In this document: piece after piece, positions 40,228 through 49,094 of the stretch
How the letters are laid out: each line of letters opens with the position of its first letter
Numbering within the stretch: the stretch's first letter is position 1
Assembly: GCF_015353075.1 (NCBI RefSeq)
Contig: NZ_CP064187.1
Span: forward strand, 1,550,001 to 1,614,000
Reading direction: 5' to 3'
DNA length: 64,000 nucleotides
Source: Rhizobium sp. 007
Lineage (GTDB): Bacteria; Pseudomonadota; Alphaproteobacteria; Rhizobiales; Rhizobiaceae
Translations under genes and position numbers: made by a program
Notes under the pieces: model-generated
Told to the model about the DNA's origin: nothing
Seen by the model: the letters and a program-made list of their open reading frames with translations, nothing else
The model's database searches: none

Positions 40228-40242
40228 GAACAAATAAAGAAC
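40228..40242. promoter_or_regulatory. Alphaproteobacterial SOS (LexA) box between uvrA and ssb
   Basis: GAACAAATAAAGAAC equals GTTC-N7-GTTC on the minus strand, the exact direct-repeat LexA site of alphaproteobacteria. It lies in the 250-bp region between the divergent uvrA and ssb genes, 124 bp from uvrA and 113 bp from ssb, and could control both. Confidence 0.88.
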
Positions 40243-40354
40243 AAAATTCCTTGTGGATGAACCGGCGATGGACGCGCATGGCCGGGGCTCTATAGTTTAA
40301 GGTACAGCGATTGTTTCAAGCGCCGCCGGGCAGGGCGGCAGTAAGGTGAGAAGT

Positions 40355-40873
40355 ATGGCTGGCAGCGTGAACAAGGTAATTCTGATCGGAAACGTGGGCG
40401 CAGACCCCGAAATCCGCAGGACGCAGGACGGCCGCCCGATTGCCAATCTTCGCATCGCGACGTCCGAGACGTGGCGTGACCGCAATTCCGGCGAGCGCCG
40501 CGAAAAAACCGAGTGGCACACCGTCGTCGTTTTCAACGAAGGTCTCTGCAAGGTTGTCGAGCAATATGTGAAGAAGGGCGCCAAGCTCTATATCGAAGGC
40601 CAGCTCCAGACCCGCAAATGGCAGGACCAGAACGGCAACGACCGCTATTCGACGGAAGTCGTGCTACAGGGGTTCAATTCGACGCTGACGATGCTCGACG
40701 GCCGCGGCGAAGGCGGCGGTGCGAGCGCCGGCGGCGGACGCGGCAGCAGCAACGATTTCGGTGGCGGCGGCAATTACGGAGACGATTACGGCGCCCCGGC
40801 GCAGCCGTCCGGTCGCAGCAGCGGTGGCGGCGGGAATTTCTCGCGCGATCTCGATGACGACATCCCGTTCTGA
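40355..40873 (+). CDS. ssb: Single-stranded DNA-binding protein
   Basis: This 172-residue homotetrameric protein coats single-stranded DNA in replication and repair. The OB-fold (about 1-110) carries [21 protein letters not shown] and [10 protein letters not shown] Gly/Ser-rich flexible linker (about 115-160) leads to the acidic partner-binding tip [11 protein letters not shown] 40355 follows AAGGTGAG; an ATG 9 bp upstream is less likely. It is divergent from uvrA with an SOS box between. Confidence 0.96.
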   Translation: MAGSVNKVILIGNVGADPEIRRTQDGRPIANLRIATSETWRDRNSGERREKTEWHTVVVFNEGLCKVVEQYVKKGAKLYIEGQLQTRKWQDQNGNDRYSTEVVLQGFNSTLTMLDGRGEGGGASAGGGRGSSNDFGGGGNYGDDYGAPAQPSGRSSGGGGNFSRDLDDDIPF

Positions 40874-40896
40874 GAAGAAGCACCTCTTGTTATGAA

Positions 40897-40920
40897 CCGC
40901 TGATTGTCAGCGGATTTTTT
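40897..40920 (+). terminator. Intrinsic terminator of ssb
   Basis: CCGCTGA and TCAGCGG form a 7-bp stem with a 3-base loop, followed by ATTTTTT, 23 bp after the ssb stop. Confidence 0.88.
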
Positions 40921-40965
40921 GGTGTTTTTCCGCATAAGCATTCGGCGCGAACGATGTTCCGGCGG

Positions 40966-42369
40966 TTACGGCGCGATTGCGCCGAAACCTGTCAGAATGG
41001 TCCATGCGACGCCGATTGCAGCGCAAATCGCCAGCGTCGTAATCACCGAAAGCTTCAGGTGAAAGATCGCCAAGGCGGCAAGCACCGTTAGTACCAGCGA
41101 CGGCCAGATGAGCGAGGCTGGAACCGGGACATCGATTGAAACTTGTCCCCATGAGGCAGTGCGCACGTCGGCAAAAAGCACATGGACGCCGAACCAGATC
41201 GCAAGGTTCAGGATCACGCCAACGACGGCTGCCGTGATGGCTGACATCGCTCCGGTCAGCGCAGGGTCGCCGCGCAGCCTTTCGATGAAGGGCGCTCCGA
41301 GGAAGATCCAGAGGAAGCTCGGAATGAAGGTCACCCATGTCGTCAGGACGGCGGCAAGTGTGGCAGCGAGCATTGGATCGAGCGGCCCGGGGTTCCTATA
41401 GGCGGCCATGAAGCCGACGAACTGGACGACGCTGATCAACGGTCCCGGGGTTGTCTCGGCCATGCCGAGACCATCCAGCATTTCCCCCGGTTTCAGCCAT
41501 CCGAAATGCTGGACCGCTTCCTGAGCGACATAGGCAAGGACCGCGTAAGCGCCGCCGAATGTCACGACAGCCATTTGGCTGAAGAACAGCCCGACCTGCG
41601 AGAAGACACTGCCGGATCCCACCGTCACCAGCAACAACGCGACTGGTAGAAGCCAGGCAGCCGCAAGGCTGCCGGACACCCGCAGCGACCAGGCGAGGTT
41701 TGGCCGGGCATGGATTGGTGTATCTTCGCCGAGGAGGGAATCGCGATCTTCGAGGATATCGCCCGAACCGCCTTTGTGTCCGCCGCCCACCTCGAACAAG
41801 GGCGATCCCGCGCGGCCGCCGAGGAAGCCAACGATGCCAGCTGTAATGATGATCAGCGGGAACGGGACGTGGAGGCAGAAGATCGCGATGAAGGCGGCGG
41901 CAGCGATGCCTATCATCACGTTGTTTTTAAGCGCTCTGCTTCCGATCCGGAACACCGCCTGCAGCACGACCGCCAGCACCGCGGCCTTCAGGCCGAAGAA
42001 CAGACCGGCGATATAGCTTACGTTTCCATAGGCGGCATAGACGTAGCTCAGCCCAAGGATGGAGATGAAGCCCGGAAGCACGAACAGAGCTCCGGCGATC
42101 AGGCCGCCAATCGTCCTGTTGAGCAGCCAGCCGATATAGATCGCCAGCTGATGGGCCTCTGGCCCCGGAAGCAGCATGCAGTAGTTGAGCGCATGCAGGA
42201 AGCGATGTTCGCCGATCCATCGTTTTTCGTCGACGACGATGCGGTGCATGACGGCGATCTGTCCCGCCGGTCCGCCGAAACTGAGCGCCGCAACTCTTGC
42301 CCACACTTTCGCCGCCTCACCAAGAGGGACTATGTCGCGGCTCGCCGGGGCGTCCCGTTCCATATCCAT
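40966..42369 (-). CDS. chrA: Chromate transporter ChrA
   Basis: This 467-residue inner-membrane protein exports chromate, lowering cytoplasmic Cr(VI). It contains two CHR repeats: the first with LSFGGPAGQIAVMHR and LPGPEAHQLAIYIGWL (about residues 30-90), the second with VTFGGAYAVLAYVAQEAV and MAETTPGPLISVVQFVGF (about 265-320), about ten helices in all. The upstream rhodanese-ChrB gene ends 14 bp before it, indicating one operon. Length is that of two-domain (LCHR) ChrA proteins. Confidence 0.93.
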   Translation of the reverse strand: MDMERDAPASRDIVPLGEAAKVWARVAALSFGGPAGQIAVMHRIVVDEKRWIGEHRFLHALNYCMLLPGPEAHQLAIYIGWLLNRTIGGLIAGALFVLPGFISILGLSYVYAAYGNVSYIAGLFFGLKAAVLAVVLQAVFRIGSRALKNNVMIGIAAAAFIAIFCLHVPFPLIIITAGIVGFLGGRAGSPLFEVGGGHKGGSGDILEDRDSLLGEDTPIHARPNLAWSLRVSGSLAAAWLLPVALLLVTVGSGSVFSQVGLFFSQMAVVTFGGAYAVLAYVAQEAVQHFGWLKPGEMLDGLGMAETTPGPLISVVQFVGFMAAYRNPGPLDPMLAATLAAVLTTWVTFIPSFLWIFLGAPFIERLRGDPALTGAMSAITAAVVGVILNLAIWFGVHVLFADVRTASWGQVSIDVPVPASLIWPSLVLTVLAALAIFHLKLSVITTLAICAAIGVAWTILTGFGAIAP

Positions 42370-42383
42370 TTACTTCGGCCACA

Positions 42384-43199
42384 TCACGGCGCCCGCCTCG
42401 GGTTGGGCCAATTATGGGTCTCGTCGGTGGCGTCGCGGCACCAGCGGTAAAACGCGTCATAGAGCGTCAGACCGGCGTCGAGCTGCTGCAGGTCATCTGT
42501 GAACATGCGCGAAAGTCCGAGCGAAGCGGCGAGCAGACCGGCTGCTTCCGGCGCGAGATCGAGCCTGGCAGTATCAGCGCCGCGAATAATGGTGGCGAGA
42601 TGCAGCAGTGGTTTGGAAGTGAGATTGAATTCCTCGATCATCACGTCAAAGGTGCAGCGCTCGCCGCGATGGCTCCAGAAAACGTCCTCGATATCGAAAG
42701 GCGTCGCGCCAAAACGGTCGGCGACGGCCGGCACTTCCGATGCCGGAACGAACAGGAAGACGGCATTTGGATCGACGAACCGCTTGATCAGCCAGGGGCA
42801 GGCGATCCGGTCGATCTTGGGACGGGCCCGCGTCACCCAGACCGTACGGCCCTGCGGGTCACGCGCCGGCAGCTTGACATAGGGCACCACCTGGCCACCG
42901 GCCTGCAGCCACGCCTCGAATCCTCCTTCGAGAACTTCCGCGTCCGTTCCGAAATGGCGAAGATAGGCGGCCACGCCATGACTGAGCTTTTGCCCTCTCT
43001 GGCACACGATGACAGCCGTGCCGGCAACCTCGTGGCTCCATTCACTGACATCGGTGTGGCTGCGCCGGATCGACCCCGGGACGAGCCGTGGGTCGGCGGC
43101 AAAATCCTCGGCCGTGCGGACGTCGATAATGACGGGCACATTCGGCGTTCCGATGATGCGGTTGAGCTTGTCGGATGAAATTTCCAGAAATGACGGCAT
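42384..43199 (-). CDS. Rhodanese domain fused to ChrB C-terminal domain
   Basis: This 271-residue protein begins with a rhodanese domain (about 1-110) with active-site Cys in VIVCQRGQKLS. A ChrB C-terminal domain (about 118-265) follows, with VTRARPKIDRIACPWLIKRFVDPNA and FDVMIEEF. ChrB proper has a different N-terminal part and senses chromate. Here the sulfurtransferase domain replaces it, which suggests a redox or detoxification role instead. It is the first gene of an operon with chrA. Confidence 0.88.
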   Translation of the reverse strand: MPSFLEISSDKLNRIIGTPNVPVIIDVRTAEDFAADPRLVPGSIRRSHTDVSEWSHEVAGTAVIVCQRGQKLSHGVAAYLRHFGTDAEVLEGGFEAWLQAGGQVVPYVKLPARDPQGRTVWVTRARPKIDRIACPWLIKRFVDPNAVFLFVPASEVPAVADRFGATPFDIEDVFWSHRGERCTFDVMIEEFNLTSKPLLHLATIIRGADTARLDLAPEAAGLLAASLGLSRMFTDDLQQLDAGLTLYDAFYRWCRDATDETHNWPNPRRAP

Positions 43200-43341
43200 G
43201 ACGCGTCCTCCGTTGTACGGGTTATCGGACGCGATACTTCAGCTGTCGCCTCGTGGGGTGATCGCGACCCCAGACCCAATCATGTGCTGCAGGCCCGCGG
43301 GAAGTCAAGCGCTGTTGGTGTGCCTTGCGGCGGCGCACTTT

Positions 43342-43974
43342 TCAACTGACAGCCATCGCCGCCTTCACGCCGTCCACGACGAATTGTGCTGCAAGTGCCG
43401 CCAGGATGACGCCGAGCAGGCGGGTGAGGATCGCCCGGCCGGTCACGCCGAGGAAGCGGTCGAGGCGGTCGGCGATCAGCAGCGCAGCCAGCATCAAGAG
43501 AAGATTGCCGGCAATGACGATGAGAAGCTGCGCGCGCTCGACGGAGGTCGGCAGCGAGCCCGCAAGCAGGATTGTCGCCGAGATCGCGCCCGGACCGGCA
43601 ATGAGAGGAAGGGCGAGCGGAAAAACCGCGATATTCTGGATGTGATCCTTGGTGATCGCCACTTCGCTGGTCTTTTCCTTGCGGTCCTGCCGTCTCTCGA
43701 ACACCATTTCGAAGGCGATCCAGAAGAGCAGCAGCCCGCCGGCGATGCGGAAGGCGCCGATGGAAATGCCGAGCACCCCGAGCACGCTTGCGCCGAACAG
43801 CGCAAAGATGGCGAGGATGATGAAAGCGATGACGGAGCTGCGCAGCGCCACCTGCTTGCGCTGGCTGCGGCTCATGCCGCTGGTCAGTCCCAGAAAGATC
43901 GGCACAAGTCCGGGAGGATCGATCGTGACGAGCAGCGTCGTGAAAGCGTTGATCAATTGGTCGGCGCTTGCCAT
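43342..43974 (-). CDS. MarC family inner-membrane protein
   Basis: This 210-residue protein has six predicted membrane helices and the MarC signatures LLVTIDPPGLVPIFLGLT (about residues 14-31) and FPLALPLIAGPGAISATI (about 112-129). The molecular function of the family is unknown; the E. coli marC name does not imply multidrug resistance. ATG 43974 follows CCGGAGAGACG and matches the usual N-terminus; upstream in-frame codons give an unlikely extension. It is 142 bp from the chromate operon and divergent from gyrA. Confidence 0.86.
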   Translation of the reverse strand: MASADQLINAFTTLLVTIDPPGLVPIFLGLTSGMSRSQRKQVALRSSVIAFIILAIFALFGASVLGVLGISIGAFRIAGGLLLFWIAFEMVFERRQDRKEKTSEVAITKDHIQNIAVFPLALPLIAGPGAISATILLAGSLPTSVERAQLLIVIAGNLLLMLAALLIADRLDRFLGVTGRAILTRLLGVILAALAAQFVVDGVKAAMAVS

Positions 43975-44199
43975 CGTCTCTCCGGAACGCCATATGAAGG
44001 CTCGGTTATTCGCGATTGTGAAGCGAGGTTTTCCATTTGGCAAATGACGGGCGGCGGGCCGGCGCTAAAAGCGGTCGAAATCGCTTGATTGCCGCCCTTC
44101 CGCCGCAAAGTCTGTTCAAAACCGCGGCTCAAATTGGCGCCGGGCAAGCCTTTCCGCTATAAATCTTTCAGTGATTCTACAAAGAGATCGTGATCTGTT

Positions 44200-46986
44200 T
44201 TGACTGAACAAACACCCCCAGGTGGCGGGAAGCTCCCGCCGGGCATCGAGCCCATCTCCATCATGGAGGAAATGCAGCGGTCCTATCTCGATTACGCGAT
44301 GAGCGTCATCGTCAGCCGCGCGCTTCCGGACGTGCGCGACGGCCTCAAGCCTGTGCACCGGCGCATCCTCTATGGGATGTCCGAGCTCGGCATCGACTGG
44401 AACAAAAAATACGTCAAATGCGCCCGCGTCACCGGTGACGTGATGGGTAAATACCATCCGCACGGCAATGCCGCGATCTACGACGCGCTCGCCCGTATGG
44501 CGCAGGATTGGTCGCTCCGCCTGCCGCTGATCGACGGCCAGGGCAATTTCGGCTCCGTCGACGGAGACCCGCCGGCGGCCGAACGTTACACGGAATGCCG
44601 TCTGCAAAGGGCGGCCCATTCTCTGCTCGACGACCTCGACAAGGAAACGGTCGACTTCCGCGACAATTACGACGGCACGCTCTCCGAGCCCGTCGTGGTG
44701 CCCGCGAAATTCCCGAACCTTCTGGTCAACGGGGCAGGCGGTATTGCCGTCGGTATGGCGACCAATATTCCGCCGCACAACCTGACCGAAGTCATCAACG
44801 GCTGCATCGCGCTAATCGATGATCCAGCGATCGAACTGCCGGAGCTCATGCAGATCATTCCCGGTCCGGATTTTCCGACTGGTGCGAAAATCCTTGGCCG
44901 CGCCGGCATCCGCTCGGCTTATGAAACCGGCCGTGGTTCCGTGATCATGCGCGGCGTTGCCGCGATCGAGCCGATGCGTGGCGACCGCGAGCAGATCATC
45001 ATCACCGAGATCCCGTATCAGGTGAACAAGGCTACGATGATCGAGAAAATGGCCGAGCTGGTGCGCGAAAAGCGCATCGAGGGCATCTCCGATCTCCGCG
45101 ACGAATCCGACCGCCAGGGCTATCGCGTCGTCATCGAGCTGAAACGCGATGCCAATGCCGAAGTCATCCTGAACCAGCTTTACCGCTACACGCCGCTGCA
45201 GACCTCCTTCGGCTGCAACATGGTGGCGCTGAACGGCGGCAAGCCCGAACAGATGAACCTGCTCGATATGCTCCGCGCATTCATCTTCTTCCGCGAGGAG
45301 GTCGTTAGCCGGAGAACGAAATTCCTTCTTCGCAAGGCGCGCGAACGTGCGCATGTCTTGGTGGGTCTCGCGATTGCGGTCGCCAATATCGATGAAGTGA
45401 TCCGCGTCATCCGCCAGGCGCCCGATCCGCAGTCCGCGCGCGAAGAGCTGATGACGCGCCGCTGGCCCGCGGAAGATGTTGAAAGCCTGATCCGCCTCAT
45501 CGACGATCCGCGCCATCGTATCAACGAGGATATGACCTATAACCTCTCGGAAGAGCAGGCGCGCGCAATCCTCGAGCTCCGCCTTGCCCGCCTAACAGCG
45601 CTCGGCCGCGATGAAATCGGCGACGAACTCAACAAGATCGGCGACGAGATCAAGGATTATCTCGATATCCTGTCCTCCCGCGTCCGCATCCAGACGATCG
45701 TCAAAGACGAGCTGACATCGGTTCGCGACGAATTCGGCACGCCGCGCCGCACCGAGATCGTCGACGGCGGCCTCGAAATGGACGACGAGGACCTTATTGC
45801 CCGCGAGGACATGGTCGTTACCGTTTCGCACCTCGGCTATATCAAGCGCGTGCCGCTGACGACCTATCGCGCCCAGCGCCGCGGCGGCAAGGGCCGCTCC
45901 GGCATGACGACGCGCGACGAGGATTTCGTTAGCCGGCTATTCGTGGTCAATACCCACACGCCAGTCCTTTTCTTCTCCTCGCGTGGCATCGTCTACAAGG
46001 AAAAGGTCTGGCGCCTGCCGATCGGCACCCCGACGTCTCGGGGCAAGGCGCTGATCAACATGCTGCCGCTGGCACCTGGCGAACGCATCACCACGATCCT
46101 GCCTTTGCCGGAGGACGAGGAGAGCTGGGAAAGCCTCGACGTCATGTTCTCGACGACACGCGGCACGGTTCGCCGCAACAAGCTGTCAGATTTTGTCCAG
46201 GTAAACCGTAACGGCAAGATCGCCATGAAGCTCGAGGAGGAGGGCGATGAAATCCTATCCGTCGAGACCTGCACCGAACATGACGACGTTCTGTTGACGA
46301 CGGCGCTCGGCCAGTGCATCCGCTTCCAGGTCGATGATGTCCGTGTCTTTGCGGGCCGCAATTCGATTGGCGTGCGCGGCATCAACCTTGGCAATGGCGA
46401 CCGCATCATCTCGATGACTATCGTCGGGCATGTCGATGCCGAACCTTGGGAGCGTGCTGCTTACCTCAAGCGTTCCGCTGTCGAACGCCGCGCCACGGGC
46501 GTCGACGAGGAGGATATCGCCCTGGTCGGCGAGGAAGTCACCGAAGAGGGACTGCTGACAGACGAGCGCTACGAGGAACTGAAGGCACGCGAACAATTCG
46601 TGCTGACAGTATCACAGAAGGGCTTCGGCAAGCGGTCGTCTTCCTACGACTTCCGCATCTCCGGCCGCGGCGGCAAGGGCATTCGCGCCACCGATACCTC
46701 CAAGACGAGCGAGATCGGCGAACTCGTCGCCGCATTCCCGGTCGACGAGGGCGACCAGATCATGTTGGTCTCGGATGGCGGGCAGCTGATCCGCGTCCCG
46801 GTCGGCGGCATCCGCATCGCCAGCCGCGCCACCAAGGGCGTGACGATCTTCTCGACCGCCAAGGATGAAAAGGTCGTCTCCGTCGAGCGCATCAGCGAGC
46901 CGGAAGATGACGGCGAGGAGGTTGGCGAGATCGTCAACGAAACGCCGATCGAAAGCGGTGAGGCGCCACCTGCAACGGAAGAATAA
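44200..46986 (+). CDS. gyrA: DNA gyrase subunit A
   Basis: This 928-residue protein breaks and rejoins DNA through Tyr130 (AERYTECRL). The N-terminal winged-helix/tower domain ends near residue 520. The C-terminal beta-pinwheel follows, with the GyrA box as QRRGGKG ([12 protein letters not shown]). The quinolone-determining region reads [10 protein letters not shown], with Ala91 where E. coli has Ser83. The start is TTG, with AAAGAGATCG 9-18 bp before it; no ATG is available before the conserved N-terminus. An acidic tail closes the protein. A strong terminator follows. Confidence 0.96.
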   Translation: MTEQTPPGGGKLPPGIEPISIMEEMQRSYLDYAMSVIVSRALPDVRDGLKPVHRRILYGMSELGIDWNKKYVKCARVTGDVMGKYHPHGNAAIYDALARMAQDWSLRLPLIDGQGNFGSVDGDPPAAERYTECRLQRAAHSLLDDLDKETVDFRDNYDGTLSEPVVVPAKFPNLLVNGAGGIAVGMATNIPPHNLTEVINGCIALIDDPAIELPELMQIIPGPDFPTGAKILGRAGIRSAYETGRGSVIMRGVAAIEPMRGDREQIIITEIPYQVNKATMIEKMAELVREKRIEGISDLRDESDRQGYRVVIELKRDANAEVILNQLYRYTPLQTSFGCNMVALNGGKPEQMNLLDMLRAFIFFREEVVSRRTKFLLRKARERAHVLVGLAIAVANIDEVIRVIRQAPDPQSAREELMTRRWPAEDVESLIRLIDDPRHRINEDMTYNLSEEQARAILELRLARLTALGRDEIGDELNKIGDEIKDYLDILSSRVRIQTIVKDELTSVRDEFGTPRRTEIVDGGLEMDDEDLIAREDMVVTVSHLGYIKRVPLTTYRAQRRGGKGRSGMTTRDEDFVSRLFVVNTHTPVLFFSSRGIVYKEKVWRLPIGTPTSRGKALINMLPLAPGERITTILPLPEDEESWESLDVMFSTTRGTVRRNKLSDFVQVNRNGKIAMKLEEEGDEILSVETCTEHDDVLLTTALGQCIRFQVDDVRVFAGRNSIGVRGINLGNGDRIISMTIVGHVDAEPWERAAYLKRSAVERRATGVDEEDIALVGEEVTEEGLLTDERYEELKAREQFVLTVSQKGFGKRSSSYDFRISGRGGKGIRATDTSKTSEIGELVAAFPVDEGDQIMLVSDGGQLIRVPVGGIRIASRATKGVTIFSTAKDEKVVSVERISEPEDDGEEVGEIVNETPIESGEAPPATEE

Positions 46987-47008
46987 TTCTACCAGGCTTT
47001 GGTTGAGA

Positions 47009-47038
47009 ACCGGGCGGCCCCTGCCGCCCGGTTTTTTA
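47009..47038 (+). terminator. Intrinsic terminator of gyrA
   Basis: ACCGGGCGGC and GCCGCCCGGT make a perfect 10-bp stem with a CCCT loop, followed by TTTTT, 22 bp after the gyrA stop. Confidence 0.93.
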
Positions 47039-47336
47039 TGCGCTAATCCGATGTTCGCATCGCCGCGCTAAGATCGTTTCACCCACATTCTTTCGGATAT
47101 TGCCAAAGCAGGAGGCACGATCCCGCGAAATTGTCGGCATTGACGACATCGTGGCGTCGTTCACGGTGCGGCAGGCCGATCAGAGGCCACCGCCCGGCGA
47201 GCTGATCGCGGTTCCCGCGTACTGGGTTTGAAAGCGACAGGCTGCTTGTCTCGGTGAAGATTGCCGCTCTCGCACAAATTGCTGCGCGACAGCCGATTGC
47301 TGATCCCTGCATCGAGTATATATTCGCATTCTAACA
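47039..47336. other. Intergenic stretch after gyrA
   Basis: About 300 bp with no credible gene on either strand. Near its end TTGCTG and TATATT (47279-47315) resemble a promoter pointing to the small broken frame at 47349. Nothing else was recognised. Confidence 0.4.
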
Positions 47337-47348
47337 AGGAAGGCGCCC

Positions 47349-47650
47349 ATGGCAGTGGCTTCGCGGATCGCGAAGACGGGGGCATTTGCAGGAATCAATC
47401 GTCGCAACGGTCGTCCTGCTGTCTGCAGGCGTCTTCATCGCGATCGGCGATGCCCCGGCGCATGGTCTTCCGTCCGCCGGGTGAGGGACCGGTCGCGCTG
47501 CCGGAGAGCGTGAAGATCCTGGGCTGGGGCACTGCATTCGTCGTCGTGACCGGCGACAGTCCTGATTGTGTGCGCAGGCCCTACGCTTCCGGTGTCTTGA
47601 TGGTGCTGCGTTTCCGCAAAAGCGGCTGCCTAGCCTGGCGGCCGGCCTGA
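47349..47650 (+). pseudogene. Possible frameshifted small membrane-protein gene
   Basis: An ATG at 47349 behind AAGGAAGGCGCCC opens MAVASRIAKTGAF. A shift of one base near 47386 continues as LQESIVATVVLLSAGVFIAIGDA, a hydrophobic helix. A third frame running to 47650 continues with ALPESVKILGWGTAFVVVTGD. A good ribosome site, a promoter-like sequence upstream and a strong terminator downstream suggest a real gene has decayed here, or that sequence errors are present. The product is not recognised. Confidence 0.25.
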
Positions 47651-47662
47651 AACCATCCAAAG

Positions 47663-47697
47663 AAAAAGCCGGACGCGGGGACGGCGTCCGGCTTTTT
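47663..47697. terminator. Strong bidirectional terminator
   Basis: AAAAAGCCGGACGC and GCGTCCGGCTTTTT form a perfect 14-bp stem with a 7-base loop. The terminal A/T runs make it an intrinsic terminator in both directions, between the broken plus-strand frame and the minus-strand small genes. Confidence 0.92.
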
Positions 47698-47749
47698 GAA
47701 TGGCCCCGAGCGCTGGAGGGGAAGGCGCTCAAGGGCAGGGGAACTCAAC

Positions 47750-47887
47750 TCAGAAAGTGCTGTGCTTCTTCTCGTTGAACGCCTTCACTTCTTCGCTTTC
47801 GCGGCGAAGCGCGGAAACGGTTGACGCCACAGACACGATGAACATGACGCTGATGAGAGCGGTAAGAACAGTCAAGATCGTGAACAT
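47750..47887 (-). CDS. 45-residue single-pass membrane protein
   Basis: The frame encodes MFTILTVLTALISVMFIVS followed by a polar tail rich in Glu, Lys and Arg (RRESEEVKAFNEKKHS). One membrane helix spans about residues 3-22, so the tail is probably cytoplasmic by the positive-inside rule. GGAAAGGA lies 7 bp before the ATG, an excellent ribosome site. It begins 33 bp after the stop of the next small gene (47921-48076), so the two are probably cotranscribed, and a strong terminator lies downstream. No family is recognised. Confidence 0.7.
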   Translation of the reverse strand: MFTILTVLTALISVMFIVSVASTVSALRRESEEVKAFNEKKHSTF

Positions 47888-47920
47888 GGGCAATCCTTTC
47901 CGAAGTTGCGTTCACGTTCC

Positions 47921-48076
47921 TCAGTACTGGCTTATGATGGCCGTGCGGGCCGAAGCATAAGGACCATATACCTTGGACGTATCGGTCTTCTGGTCATAGA
48001 GTGCGACAGTTGCGGTAAGCATTCCCGTGATCATTGCCATCCAGAATACATTGATGATGGTAATCTTATCGGGCAT
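47921..48076 (-). CDS. 51-residue single-pass membrane protein
   Basis: The protein starts MPDKITIINVFWMAMITGML and has one hydrophobic helix (about residues 6-26), then a polar tail with three Tyr (ALYDQKTDTSKVYGPYASARTAI). GAAGGGA precedes the ATG by 8 bp. About 120 bp upstream lies one copy of the four-half-site motif. No family is recognised. Regulation in common with the gene at 48238-48390 is inferred from the shared motif. Confidence 0.7.
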   Translation of the reverse strand: MPDKITIINVFWMAMITGMLTATVALYDQKTDTSKVYGPYASARTAIISQY

Positions 48077-48194
48077 CTTGTTTTCCCTTCGTGCAGCGTA
48101 TCGCATCTACGCTTCGGTTAAGTGAACGTATCCGTCTGAAAATGGTTCCGGCGGATGTTGGCGTGTCGTTTAGCAAGCCCGGTCTGAAGCGACC

Positions 48195-48223
48195 TTGAAT
48201 GCCTTGTTCATCTGGCGTTCAGG
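48195..48223 (-). promoter_or_regulatory. Copy B of a four-half-site direct-repeat motif
   Basis: On the plus strand TTGAAT (48195), TTCATC (48207) and TTCAGG (48218) are spaced 12 and 11 bp; a further CTGAAGC starts at 48184. Spacing by one helical turn is typical of OmpR/PhoB-type response regulator sites. Read on the minus strand, a possible -10 (GCTAAA) follows about 11 bp after the last half-site, as in activator-dependent promoters. The gene at 47921-48076 lies downstream. Confidence 0.55.
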
Positions 48224-48237
48224 TTCGGGAGCAGGTC

Positions 48238-48390
48238 TCAACGCGCCCTTCCGAGCTGCCGCATGATGGCGTGATGCTCGCTGACTTCGGCGCGCACCCA
48301 GCGCATCGTATAGCGGTCCTGCAGGTAGCCATATGCCAGCTCCGCGAGCAGGGAGAGAACGACGGCAAGGGCGAGAAGCAGGATCAGCAT
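48238..48390 (-). CDS. 50-residue membrane protein
   Basis: The protein begins MLILLLALAVVLSLLAELAY, one long hydrophobic helix, followed by a basic amphipathic tail (LQDRYTMRWVRAEVSEHHAIMRQLGRAR). The ribosome site is weak (GAAAGA 9 bp upstream), so start and expression are less sure than for its two neighbours. A copy of the four-half-site motif lies 85-113 bp upstream. Orientation and size match the other two small genes. No family is recognised. Confidence 0.6.
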   Translation of the reverse strand: MLILLLALAVVLSLLAELAYGYLQDRYTMRWVRAEVSEHHAIMRQLGRAR

Positions 48391-48474
48391 GTCGATATCT
48401 TTCGGAAGTGCCCGATGCGGGTGGCATCGGCTGCGTTGCTGTTTCCGATTATGCGTACCGCATCTGAAACCGCG

Positions 48475-48503
48475 TTGAACGCGGCATTCATCCACCGTTC
48501 AGC
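48475..48503 (-). promoter_or_regulatory. Copy A of the four-half-site direct-repeat motif
   Basis: TTGAAC (48475), TTCATC (48487) and TTCAGC (48498) have exactly the spacing of copy B, with CTGAAAC at 48464 as fourth unit. On the minus strand CATAAT follows the last unit by about 11 bp as a possible -10. The motif lies upstream of the small gene at 48238-48390 and also only 70 bp from the divergent coaD start. Confidence 0.55.
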
Positions 48504-48572
48504 AGGGCGGCAAATGACTTGCGGGATGCGGGTATCCGTGACAAAAGGCATCGAACAGAACGGCCGGGTCCT

Positions 48573-49067
48573 ATGACGACTGCTTTTTATCCGGGGTCCT
48601 TCGACCCGCTCACCAACGGACACCTGGACGTGCTCGTCCAGGCGCTGAACATCGCCGAAAGAGTGATCGTTGCGATCGGCATCCACCCCGGCAAGGCGCC
48701 GCTGTTTTCCTTCGAGGAGAGGGCGGAGCTGATCCGGAACGCGCTTGCCGATGCCATGCCGCAGAAAAGCGGCAGCATCTCTGTCGTCTCCTTCGACAAT
48801 CTGGTCGTAGATGCCGCGCGCATGCATGGCGCGGCGCTGCTCATCCGCGGCCTTCGCGATGGCACCGACCTCGACTACGAAATGCAGATGGCGGGCATGA
48901 ATCGGCAGATGGCACCGGATGTGCAGACCATCTTTCTGCCGGCAGGGACGGCCTCACGGCCCATTACCGCCACATTGGTCCGTCAAATCGCGGCCATGGG
49001 CGGCGACGTCAGCGCCTTTGTGCCGGCCGCCGTTTTGAAGGCCCTTCGATCCAAGCGCAAATCTTGA
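48573..49067 (+). CDS. coaD: Phosphopantetheine adenylyltransferase
   Basis: This 164-residue hexameric enzyme transfers AMP to 4'-phosphopantetheine in coenzyme A synthesis. The nucleotidyltransferase motif [15 protein letters not shown] (residues 7-21) includes TNGH. The second ATP-binding segment reads [10 protein letters not shown] rather than the common ISSSLVRQIA, a conservative change. ATG 48573 gives the normal N-terminus [12 protein letters not shown]. The cyclophilin gene follows 27 bp downstream. Confidence 0.95.
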   Translation: MTTAFYPGSFDPLTNGHLDVLVQALNIAERVIVAIGIHPGKAPLFSFEERAELIRNALADAMPQKSGSISVVSFDNLVVDAARMHGAALLIRGLRDGTDLDYEMQMAGMNRQMAPDVQTIFLPAGTASRPITATLVRQIAAMGGDVSAFVPAAVLKALRSKRKS

Positions 49068-49094
49068 GGCGTTTTCCGCCGCAACGGAGCTCAC

